This document shows, one piece after another, positions 31,196-39,244 of a DNA stretch of 64,000 nucleotides. The stretch lies in NCBI GenBank assembly GCA_963752585.1, contig CAVVYV010000007.1, forward strand, positions 186,001 to 250,000. The letters are read 5' to 3'. Below the pieces are notes generated by a model. It was not told where the DNA came from, did not search any database, and worked only from the letters and a program-made list of their open reading frames with translations. Position numbers and translations under genes: made by a program. Numbering within the stretch: position 1 is the first letter of the stretch; each line of letters begins with the position of its first letter. This DNA is from CAVVYV01 sp963752585. Its GTDB lineage: Bacteria > Actinomycetota > Thermoleophilia > Solirubrobacterales > 70-9.

Positions 31196-31264
31196 CGCTG
31201 GGCGGCGCGAGAGCCGCGAGATCAGAACAGGTCATCCGAAGTCACCAGAGAAGGAGAAGAGGTC
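31196..31264 (+). promoter_or_regulatory. leuA leader RNA / putative attenuator
   Basis: The 69 bases between the leader stop and the leuA ATG contain GCGGC...GCCGC (a short stem around 31202-31217), and AGAAGGAGAAGAGG as the leuA ribosome site. No T-run is present, so control may act on translation of leuA rather than on termination. The CCTCCCCCTTCGGGGGG stretch inside the leader gene (31173-31190) can itself form a strong C5/G5 hairpin that a stalled ribosome would disturb. Confidence 0.5.
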
Positions 31265-32852
31265 ATGAAGGACGTTGCCGAGCAGGACCGGGTCCACATC
31301 TTCGACACGACGCTGCGCGACGGCGAGCAGTCGCCCGGGATCTCCCTGAACACCCAGGAGAAGGTCGAGATCGCTCAGCAGCTCGCCCGTCTCGGCGTCG
31401 ACGTGATCGAGGCCGGCTTCCCGATCACCTCGCCCGGTGACTTCGAGGCTGTCGAGGCGATCTCGCGGACGGTCGAGGGCCCGACGATCTGCGGCCTCTC
31501 CCGCACCCACAAGGCCGACATCGACGCCGCCTGGAACGCGATCAAGGACTCGGAGCGGCCGCGGATCCACACCTTCATCTCGACCTCCGACATCCACATC
31601 GAGCATCAGCTCCAGACCACCCGCGAGGACGTCAAGGGACAGGCGAAGGCGGCGGTCGTCCTCGCCAAGTCGTACACCGACGACGTCGAGTTCTCGCCGA
31701 TGGACGCCACCCGGGCGGACGTCGAGTTCACCGCCGAGGTCTGCGCGATCGCGGTCGCCGAGGGCGCGACCGTGGTCAACATCCCCGACACGGTCGGCTA
31801 CACGACCCCGGCCGAGTACACCGCCTACTTCAAGCGCCTCTACGAGCTGGTTCCAGGGCTCGACGGAGGTCGAGGTCTCGGTCCACTGCCACGACGACCT
31901 CGGGATGGCGGTCGCCAACTCCTTCGCGGGGCTGCTGGCGGGAGCGCGCCAGGTCGAGTGCGCGGTCAACGGGATCGGCGAGCGCGCCGGCAACTGCTCC
32001 CTCGAGGAGATCGTGATGCTGCTCCGGACCCGCCGCGACGAGCACGGTCTCGACACCGGCCTCGACGCCCGGGAGCTCGCCCGCACCAGCCGGATGGTCT
32101 CGCGGCTGACCGGCTACTCGGTGCCGCCGAACAAGGCGGTGGTCGGGCGCAACGCCTTCGCCCACGAGTCGGGGATCCACCAGGACGGGGTGCTGAAGGA
32201 GCGCTCCACCTACGAGATCATGGACGCGACCGAGGTCGGCCTCGAGTCGAACTCGATCGTGCTCGGCAAGCACTCGGGGCGGCACGCCCTCCAGGACGCC
32301 CTCCAGTCGCTCGGCTTCAAGGTCGAGGGGGGAGCGCTGAACCAGGCGTTCAAGCGCTTCAAGGAGATCGCGGACAAGAAGAAGCAGGTGACCGCGCTCG
32401 ACCTCGAGGCGATCGTCTCCGACGAGATGCGCGAGCGCACCGAGGCCTACAACCTCGGCTGGTTCGAGGTCGAGGCCGGCTCCCAGCGCCAGCCGAAGGC
32501 GACGGTGAGCGTCGTCCTCCCGAGCGGAGAGGAGTCGGTTGCCCAGGCCTCGGGCGACGGCCCGGTCGACGCGATCTTCGGCGCGATCCGCGAGGCGGTC
32601 GGGACCGAGGCAGAGTTAGCGCGGTTCGAGGTCGAGGCGGTCACCGGCGGCACCGACGCCCTCGGCGAGGTGACCGTCTGGGTGCGCGCCAACGGCAAGC
32701 TCGCCAGCGGCCGGGGGGTGGCGACCGACATCCTCGAGGCGGCGGCTCGTGCCTTCGTCCGGGCGATCTCGAACGCCCTCGAGGGGGTGGCGATCCGGGA
32801 GGCCGAGGAGGCGACCGCGGACGCCGCCTCCGAGCGAACGCCCGGGCCCTAG
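31265..32852 (+). CDS. leuA: 2-isopropylmalate synthase (one frame break)
   Basis: About 528 residues after correction. Condenses acetyl-CoA with 2-oxoisovalerate, the committed step of leucine synthesis. VHIFDTTLRDGEQSPGISL holds the metal and catalytic residues at the start of the TIM barrel; VEVSVHCHDDLGMAVANSF carries the HxH-type metal ligands; NAFAHESGIHQDG is the subdomain motif. The C-terminal LeuA dimer/allosteric domain (GWFEVEAGSQRQPKATV) binds leucine. The +1 break is at about 31858 (GGGCTCGACG, one base too many), from VPG to STEVEVSV. Preceded by a Leu-rich leader peptide. Confidence 0.95.
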
Positions 32853-32873
32853 CGGGCGAGTGTCGGTGCTCGG

Positions 32874-33537
32874 CTAATCCGCAGCCGGGCGAAGGGCGAA
32901 GAAGCCGAGGTTGCGGTAGCTGTCCTCGCCGGTCCGGTAGAGGATCTTGCCCAGGTGGGCGCCGCCGGCGACCTCGACCAGCTCGTCGCGGATGCTCCGG
33001 ATCAGGTGATCGGGGTTGCTCTCGACGGGCGCGTAGTCGATCACCAGGACGCTGGTGTCCGGGTCGTGCTTGCCCGGCTCGATCCTGGTCTCGAAGTCGA
33101 AGGCGGCCCGTCCGCCCGGCACCGGCTCGGTCTGGTAGCGCGGCCAGATCAGCTTTGCCGGGAAAGCGTGCGACCCCGGTGAGCAGGTTGTCGCCGCGGT
33201 TGTTGGCGGCGTCGAAGCGCTTCCCCTTCCACGGCAGGTACGCCTTCGACAGCAGGCCCGCCCCCCGGTCGAGCACGCCCTGGATCAGCGTGACCACCAG
33301 GATCCCGTCGGTCTGCCCGTCGAGCCCCTTGGGCGCCTTGCCGAGCGCGAAGATCTCGTTCAGGGCCTGCTCGTCGTGGCGCTCGCCGAGCTCCTTGAAC
33401 CAGTCCCAGGTCGCATCGCGGGCGACATCGGTCTCCTTCTTGGCCAGGGAGCGGAGCTCCTCGACCCGCTCGGCGACGGGGGTCCGCTGGCCGGGCTTGG
33501 ACCTGCGCTTGGTGCCCTCGGCGGTGGCTTGCTCCAT
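32874..33537 (-). CDS. Conserved hypothetical protein (frameshifted)
   Basis: About 220 residues. A charged N-terminus (TKRRSKPGQRTPVAERVEELRSLAKKE) precedes ATWDWFKELGERHDEQALNEIFALGKAPKG and WKGKRFDAANNRGDNLL. After a +1 break near 33165 it continues FETRIEPGKHDPDTSVLVIDYAPVESNPDHLIRSIRDEL and GKILYRTGEDSYRNLGFFAL. No signal peptide or membrane helix. I do not recognise the family. It is divergent from the XRE/cupin regulator; TAGTCT about 48 bases before the start and AAGGAG before the ATG suggest a normal leadered transcript. Confidence 0.65.
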
Positions 33538-33627
33538 GGCTCGCTCGCTCCTTCTTACGGGGTATCGACGCGGGCGAGACTAGCAGCGGATCGGCCGTTC
33601 GGGTGAGAAGGGGAAGGGCTAGACGGA

Positions 33628-33645
33628 CGTACGTGATAACGTACG
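33628..33645. promoter_or_regulatory. Palindromic operator overlapping the -10 of the XRE/cupin gene
   Basis: CGTACGTGATAACGTACG has perfect 7-base arms around GATA and ends five bases before the GTG start of the regulator. GATAAC within it is placed like a -10 box for a leaderless transcript. A dimeric helix-turn-helix protein bound here would block its own promoter, so autoregulation is the simplest reading. Confidence 0.55.
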
Positions 33646-33649
33646 GGCC

Positions 33650-34252
33650 GTGGCGACCACCACCGCTCAGCCCAAGCAGGAAGCTTCGGCCAACGGCGCG
33701 GTCGGCCCTCGGGTCCGGGCCCTGCGCGAGTCGATGGACCTTTCGCTCCGAGACCTCTCGGAGAGAAGCGGCGTGAGCGCGCCGATGCTCTCCCAGGTCG
33801 AGCGGGGGGAGACCAGCCCGACCCTGGCGGTCGCGGAGAAGATCGCCGCCGGCCTCGAGCTCACCCTCTCCCAACTCCTCCGCCTCGACGAGGACCGCCA
33901 CGTGGTCGTCGTCCGCTCCGGTGAGCGCCGCGCCCGGCGCCGCGGCGGGCACCGGGTCGAGGAGCTCACCCCACCGCTGCCCGGGCAGCGTGCCGACGTC
34001 TCGGTCCACACCCTCGCCGCTGGGGCCGCGACCGGAGGGGCCGCCGACCCGCCCCTCCACGAGCCCGGCAGCCGCGAGACCGCGGTCGTCCTCGCCGGCA
34101 AGCTGGACCTGTTCATCGACGGCGTCCGCCACCAGCTGGGAGCGGACGACAGCGTCACCTTCGACGCGGACCTGCCGCACCACTTCGAGAACAACGGATC
34201 GGCCGAGGCGCGCTTCGTCGCCGTCGTCGCCGCCGGGCTCCGGCGGGGGTAG
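33650..34252 (+). CDS. XRE-family transcriptional regulator with C-terminal cupin domain
   Basis: 200 residues. Helix-turn-helix at about residues 20-75 (VRALRESMDLSLRDLSERSGVSAPMLSQVERGETSPTLAVAEKIA), then a cupin_2 domain (HEPGSRETAVVLAGKLDLFIDGVRHQLGADDSVTFDADLPHHFENNG) likely to bind a small ligand or metal. Such proteins often control amino-acid or polyamine genes. It lies nine bases upstream of leuC on the same strand, so it may control leuCD or the whole leu block, though this is inference. The palindrome before it is a candidate site. Confidence 0.88.
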   Translation: MATTTAQPKQEASANGAVGPRVRALRESMDLSLRDLSERSGVSAPMLSQVERGETSPTLAVAEKIAAGLELTLSQLLRLDEDRHVVVVRSGERRARRRGGHRVEELTPPLPGQRADVSVHTLAAGAATGGAADPPLHEPGSRETAVVLAGKLDLFIDGVRHQLGADDSVTFDADLPHHFENNGSAEARFVAVVAAGLRRG

Positions 34253-34260
34253 GGGGCGGG

Positions 34261-35651
34261 ATGGCAGAAGAACCTGTTCGAGAAGATCTGGGAGGCGCAC
34301 GAGGTCGACGACGACCTGATCTACGTCGACCTCCACCTGGTCCACGAGGTCACCTCGCCCCAGGCCTTCGACGGGCTGCGGCTCGCCGGGCGCTCGGTTC
34401 GCCGCCCCGACAAGACCCTCGCCACCGCCGACCACAACGTCCCCACCGACGGCACCCCGGCCGCGAAGCTGATCGCCGACAAGCTGTCCCGGGAGCAGGT
34501 CGAGGCGCTGGAGCGAAACTGCGCGGAGTTCGGGATCCCGATCTACTCGCTCGGCTCGGAGCGCCAGGGGATCGTCCACGTGATCGGCCCTGAGCTCGGC
34601 GCCACCCAGCCTGGGATGACGATCGTCTGCGGCGACTCCCACACCTCCACCCACGGCGCCTTCGGGGCGCTCGCGTTCGGGATCGGCACCTCCGAGGTCG
34701 AGCACGTGCTCGCCACCCAGTGCCTGGTCCAGAGCCGCCCGAAGCACGATGCGGATTCTCTACCGCGGCGAGCTCGGCGCCGGGGTCAGCGCCAAGGACC
34801 TGATCCTGGCGACGATCGGCCGCCTGGGAACCGAGCGGGATGCGGGGCCACGCGGTCGAGTACGCCGGCGAGCCGATCCGGGCGCTGTCGATGGAGAACC
34901 GGATGACGATCTGCAACATGACGATCGAGGGCGGCGGCCGCGCCGGGATGGTCGCCCCCGACGAGACCACCTTCGAGTACATGCGCGGGCGACCCGGCGT
35001 CCCCGAGGACTTCGATGCCGCCGTCGGGCGGTGGCGTGCCCTGCCCAGCGACGAGGGCGCGGACTTCGACACGCGAGGTCGAGATCGACGCCGGGGAGCT
35101 CTCCCCGATGGTCACCTGGGGGACGACCCCGGGAATGGTCGTCCAGGTGACCGATCCGGTCCCCGACCCGAGCGGATGGACTCGCCCGCCGACCGGGAGA
35201 CCGCCGAGCGAGCGCTCGCCTACATGGATCTCCGGCCCGGGCACGCCGATGACCGAGATCCCGCTGGAGCGCGTCTTCATCGGCTCCTGCACCAACTCGC
35301 GGATCTCCGACCTGCGCGAGGCGGCGGCGATGATCGACGGCCACCGGGTTGCCGACGACATCCGGGCGATGGTCGTCCCAGGCTCGGCGCAGGTGAAGGC
35401 GGAGGCGGAGGCCGAGGGGTTCGACGCAAGTCTTCCAGTCGGCCGGGTTCGAGTGGCGCGGCGCGGGATGCTCGATGTGCCTCGGGATGAACCCCGACAT
35501 CCTCAGCCCCGGCGAGCGCTGCGCCTCCACCTCCAACCGCAACTTCGAGGGCCGCCAGGGTGCCGGCGGGCGCACCCATCTGGTCAGCCCGAAGATGGCC
35601 GCGGCCGCCGCCGTCGAGGGGCACTTCGTCGACATCCGGGAGTGGGCCTGA
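34261..35651 (+). CDS. leuC: 3-isopropylmalate dehydratase large subunit (five frame breaks)
   Basis: About 462 residues after correction. Aconitase-family [4Fe-4S] enzyme isomerising 2- to 3-isopropylmalate; in an organism with CimA it probably also handles citramalate. ATADHNVPTDG, MTIVCGDSHTSTHGAFGALAFGIGTSEVEHVLATQ, MENRMTICNMTIEGGGRAGM, VFIGSCTNSRISDL, and GAGCSMCLGMNPD with the cluster cysteines are all present. Five +1 breaks (codon 2, then about 34748, 34838, 35078, 35428) each vanish when one base is removed. This is the highest density in any housekeeping gene here. ATG 34261 gives MAKNLFEKIWEAHEV once the first is repaired. Confidence 0.9.
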
Positions 35652-36228
35652 ATGGATCCCGTCGAGGTGATCGAAGGGCAGGGTGGCAGTGCTCGACCGC
35701 GCCGACGTCGACACCGACCAGATCATCCCCAAGCAGTTCCTGAAGCGGATCGAGCGGACGGGCTTCGGCGAGTTCCTCTTCTACGACTGGTTCCGCTCCG
35801 GCGAGATCGAGCTGGAGGCCCACCCGATCCTGGTCACCGGGCGGAACTTCGGCTCGGGCTCCTCCCGCGAGCACGCCGTCTGGGCGCTCAAGGACTATGG
35901 CTTCGACGCGGTCATCGCCCCCTCGTTCTCCGACATCTTCTTCACCAACTGCACCAAGAACGGGCTGTTGCCCGTCGTCCTCGACGAGGAGCACTGCCGG
36001 GCGGTGGCCGGGGCGGGGGAGGCGCGGATCGACCTCGACGACCAGACGGTCAACTGCGTCCGCGGGCGCGCGGTCGGCGTCTTTCACTTCGAGATCGACG
36101 AGGAGATCAAGCACCGGCTGATCAACGGCCTGGACGACGTCGCGATGACCCTGCAGCGGGCCGAGACGATCGACGCCTTCGAGGCCGCGGGCAGGGCCGA
36201 CGCCGGCCCAGTGACCACGGCGCTTTGA
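35652..36228 (+). CDS. leuD: 3-isopropylmalate dehydratase small subunit (one frame break)
   Basis: About 191 residues. The swivel subunit paired with LeuC. After a +1 break near 35682 (extra G before GTGGCAGTGCTCGAC) it reads VAVLDRADVDTDQIIPKQFLKRIERTGFG, then GRNFGSGSSREHAVWALKDYG, the substrate-binding serine loop. The start ATG follows the leuC TGA directly. The stop overlaps the next gene's TTG. Confidence 0.93.
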
Positions 36229-37025
36229 GCCCGCGCACCACCACTGACTGGGACGCCAGGACCTATGACCGTCTTGCGGCCCCGCAGGAGGAGTGGGCCC
36301 GAGCGGTTCTCGAGCGGCTGCCGCTCAGCGGCGGCGAGACGGTACTCGACGCGGGCTGCGGCTCGGGCCGCGTCACCAAGCTGCTGGCCGAGCGGCTCTC
36401 CGGCGGCCGTGTGATCGGGATCGACGGCTCGCCCTCGATGATCGAGTTCGCCGGAGAGAACCTCGCCGCCTACGGCGATCGCGTTCGCCTGGTCAACTCG
36501 GACCTGCTCGAGCTCTCGCCAGAGTTGCTTCGGGAGGAGGCGGGGGCCGACTCGGTGGACGTCGTCTTCTCGAACGCCACCTTCCACTGGATCGCCGACC
36601 ACGACCGGCTATTCCGGCGCCTCTTCGCGGATTCTGCGACCGGGAGGCCGGCTGGTCGCGCAGTGCGGCGGCACCGGAAACGTGGAGGAATGGGTGCAGC
36701 GCCGTCCGGCGCGCCTCCGCGCGCCAACCGTATGTCGAGCATCTCGGCGAGCTTCCACCCGTGGAACTTCGTCTCTCCCAAGGAGACCGAGGAGCGCCTC
36801 TCCGCCGCCGGCTTCGAGGAGATCCGCTGCTGGCTCGAGGAGATCACGCCGTACGTACCCGAGGACCCCAGGGACTTCGTCTCGGTGGTGGGGCTCGTCG
36901 CCCACCACGAGCGCCTGCCGGCCGAGGAGCGCGAGGGCTTCACCGACGCGGTGATCGAGGAACTGCCCGAGGCGCTCGAGCTTCGCTACGTCCGCCTCAA
37001 CCTCGAGGCCTGCCGGCCCCAGTGA
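36225..37025 (+). CDS. Class I SAM methyltransferase, Tam-like (trans-aconitate methyltransferase family)
   Basis: About 265 residues after three +1 corrections (near 36640, 36720, 36768). VLDAGCGSGRVTKLLAERL is SAM motif I; VIGIDGSPSMIEFAGENL is motif II; VVFSNATFHWIADHDRLFRRLFA and ILRPGGRLVAQCGGTGN are typical of trans-aconitate methyltransferases. The C-terminal FHPWNFVSPKETEERLSAAGF fits the same family. The likely TTG start overlaps the leuD stop and the stop lies 57 bases before leuB. Yeast Tmt1 methylates both trans-aconitate and 3-isopropylmalate, so a leucine-pathway intermediate is a reasonable guess for the substrate. Confidence 0.75.
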   Translation: MSPRTTTDWDARTYDRLAAPQEEWARAVLERLPLSGGETVLDAGCGSGRVTKLLAERLSGGRVIGIDGSPSMIEFAGENLAAYGDRVRLVNSDLLELSPELLREEAGADSVDVVFSNATFHWIADHDRLFRRLFADSATGRPAGRAVRRHRKRGGMGAAPSGAPPRANRMSSISASFHPWNFVSPKETEERLSAAGFEEIRCWLEEITPYVPEDPRDFVSVVGLVAHHERLPAEEREGFTDAVIEELPEALELRYVRLNLEACRPQ

Positions 37026-37081
37026 ATGAAGAGTACGGCGATGTCTACCCGGTCGAAGTGCAGTGGTGGAGGCCGAGGCGC

Positions 37082-38147
37082 GTGACCGCCGCCGACCTAC
37101 GGGCGCGCATAGTGCTGCTTCCGGGCGACGGGATCGGCCCGGAAATCGCGGCAGCCGCCCGAGAGGCCCTGGGGGCGCTCGGCGACTTCGAGATCGCCGA
37201 GCATCCGATCGGCGGTGCCTCGATCGACGCCCATGGCACCGCGCTCACCGACGAGGTGCTGGAGGCCTGCCGCGCCTCGGACGCTGTCCTGCTCTGTGCG
37301 GTCGGCGGCCCGAAGTGGGACACGACCGACGCTGACGCGCCTCGGCCCGAGCAGGGACTGCTCGGGCTCCGCAAGGGGCTCGGCCTCTTCGCCAACCTGC
37401 GGCCGGTGCGCCCGAGCGAGGCGCTGCTGGACGCGAGCCCGCTGCGGCGGGAGCGGATCGAGGGCACTGACCTGCTGGTGGTCCGGGAGCTCACCGGCGG
37501 CATCTACTTCGGTGAGAGCGGGCGGGACGGGGACCGCGCCCACGACGACTGCGCGTACACGGTCGAGGAGATCGAGCGGATCGCCCGGGTCGCGTTCGAG
37601 GCCGCCGGCGAGCGCCGCGGCCGGGTCACCTCCGTGGACAAGGCGAACGTGCTCGAGACCTCGCGCCTGTGGCGGGAGACCGTCACCCGCCTCGCAGCCG
37701 AGTACGGGGAGGTCGAGCTCGACCACCTGCTGGTCGACAACGCCGCGATGCAGCTTGTCTCGCGGCCCTCCGACTTCGACGTGATCGTCACCGAGAACCT
37801 GTTCGGCGACATCCTCAGCGACGAGGCGGCGATGCTCACCGGGTCGCTCGGGAATGCTGCCGTCGGCGAGCCTCGGGGAGAAGGGGCCCGGCCTGTTCGA
37901 GCCGGTCCATGGCTCGGCGCCCGACATCGCCGGCGAGGGGATCGCCAACCCGCTGGCGACCTTGCTCTCGGTGGCGATGATGCTTCGCTACGGGCTCGGC
38001 CGGCACCAGGAGGCGGACCGGCTGGACGCGGCGGTGGACCGGGTCCTGGCGGACGGCCTCCGCACCCCAGACCTCGCCTCCGGCGAGGGCACACGGGAGG
38101 TGGGGACGGAGGAGATGACCGAGGCCGTGCTTGCGGCCCTTTCCTGA
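37082..38147 (+). CDS. leuB: 3-isopropylmalate dehydrogenase (one frame break)
   Basis: About 354 residues. Oxidises and decarboxylates 3-isopropylmalate to 2-oxoisocaproate with NAD. VLLPGDGIGPEIAAAAREAL, RKGLGLFANLRPVR, ELTGGIYFGESGR, DKANVLETSRLWRE, DNAAMQLVSRPSDFDVIVTENLFGDILSDEAAMLTGSLG. The frame breaks at about 37853 (an extra A before ATGCTGCCGTCG) and continues MLPSASLGEKGPGLFEPVHGSAPDIAG. GTG 37082 is chosen because GGAGG lies before it and RARIVLLPGDG follows; GTG 37022, overlapping the methyltransferase stop, would add 20 residues not usual in LeuB. Confidence 0.93.
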
Positions 38148-38167
38148 TCGGGCATACTTTCCGCCCA

Positions 38168-39139
38168 ATGGAGAAGGCCGAGCTGATCTGGATGAACGGC
38201 GAATTCGTCCCATGGGACGAGGCCAAGGTCCACGTGCTCAGCCACGGGCTTCACTACGGCAGCGGGGTGTTCGAGGGCGAGCGCTGCTACGAGACCGAGC
38301 GCGGGTCGGCGATCTTCCGCCACGACGAGCATCTGAACCGACTGGTCCGCTCGGCTGGGCTCTACAGCATCCCGCTCGGCTACTCGGCCGAGGAGATCCG
38401 CGAGGCGACCAAGGAGCTGATCCGCCGCAACGGGCTGCCGAGCTGCTACATCCGGCCGCTCGCCTTCCGCGGCTACGGCGAGATGGGGCTGCACGCCAAG
38501 AGCGCCCCGGTCGAGATGATCATCGCGACTTGGCCCTGGGCCGCCTACCTCGGCGAGGAGGGGAAGCGTCACGGGATCCGGGCGACCGTCTCGCCCTGGC
38601 GGCGGATCTCGCCCGACAGCCTGATCCCCGCCTCGAAGGCCTCCGGTCAGTACCTGAACTCGATCCTCGCGAAGAACGCCTCGGTCGAGGCCGGCTATGA
38701 CGAGGCGATCCTCCTCGACCATCGCGGCGTCGTCTGCGAAGGGACCGGCGAGAACGTCTTCGTCGTCCGCGACGGCGTGATCATCACGCCGCCGCACACC
38801 GCCTCGATCCTCGACGGGGTCACCCGCAAATCGGTGATCCAGATCGCCAAGGACCTTGGCTACACCGTGCTCGAGCGCGACATCGATCGCTCCGAGCTCT
38901 ACCTCGCCGAGGAGGTCTTCCTCACGGGGACGGCCGCCGAGCTCGTCCCGGTCCGAGAGATCGATCACGCTGAGCTCGGAGAGCCGGGCGAGATCACCCG
39001 GGTGATCCAGGCGAAGTTCGAGGACGCGCTCCATGGCCGGGCCGAGGAGTACCTCGAGTGGCTCGACTTCGTCGAGGAGCCGGCGCCCGCAGCCGAGGCT
39101 GCAGGCAAGCAGGCGGCGTCGGGTAAGGTGGCCTCCTAG
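38168..39139 (+). CDS. ilvE: Branched-chain amino acid aminotransferase
   Basis: 323 residues, fold-type IV PLP enzyme. Final step for valine, leucine and isoleucine. WMNGEFVPWDEAKVHVLSHGLHYGSGVFEGERCYET is the N-terminal block; YIRPLAFRGYGEMG; then ASKASGQYLNSILAKNASVEAGYDEAILLD with the PLP lysine in ASKASG; GTGENVFVVRDGVI and TGTAAELVPVREID bind the cofactor phosphate. TACTTT lies seven bases before the ATG, so it has its own leaderless promoter although it follows leuB by 20 bases. Confidence 0.95.
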   Translation: MEKAELIWMNGEFVPWDEAKVHVLSHGLHYGSGVFEGERCYETERGSAIFRHDEHLNRLVRSAGLYSIPLGYSAEEIREATKELIRRNGLPSCYIRPLAFRGYGEMGLHAKSAPVEMIIATWPWAAYLGEEGKRHGIRATVSPWRRISPDSLIPASKASGQYLNSILAKNASVEAGYDEAILLDHRGVVCEGTGENVFVVRDGVIITPPHTASILDGVTRKSVIQIAKDLGYTVLERDIDRSELYLAEEVFLTGTAAELVPVREIDHAELGEPGEITRVIQAKFEDALHGRAEEYLEWLDFVEEPAPAAEAAGKQAASGKVAS

Positions 39140-39141
39140 TG

Positions 39142-39195
39142 ATGCATGCCTCAATCGGGCAGATCGGGCGAATTACCGCCGCCGCGGCCGCCTAG
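39142..39195 (+). CDS. Possible leader peptide before citramalate synthase
   Basis: A 17-codon frame, MHASIGQIGRITAAAAA, lying between ilvE and cimA and ending 49 bases before cimA. It has three isoleucines (ATC, ATC, ATT) and six alanines, and its stop codon sits in the loop of a perfect hairpin. Isoleucine is the end product of the CimA route, so it resembles an attenuation leader, but Ile codons are not consecutive. It may be chance. Confidence 0.35.
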   Translation: MHASIGQIGRITAAAAA

Positions 39196-39200
39196 CGGCC
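39186..39200 (+). promoter_or_regulatory. Hairpin over the stop of the putative cimA leader
   Basis: GGCCGC, CTA, GCGGCC: perfect 6-base arms with a 3-base loop holding the TAG stop. A ribosome finishing the leader would open it; a stalled one upstream would leave it folded. No T-run follows closely. Confidence 0.4.
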
Positions 39201-39244
39201 AGCGGTAGCGCGCCCGTTTCCCCGAACCGAAGGAGGCATCGCAG

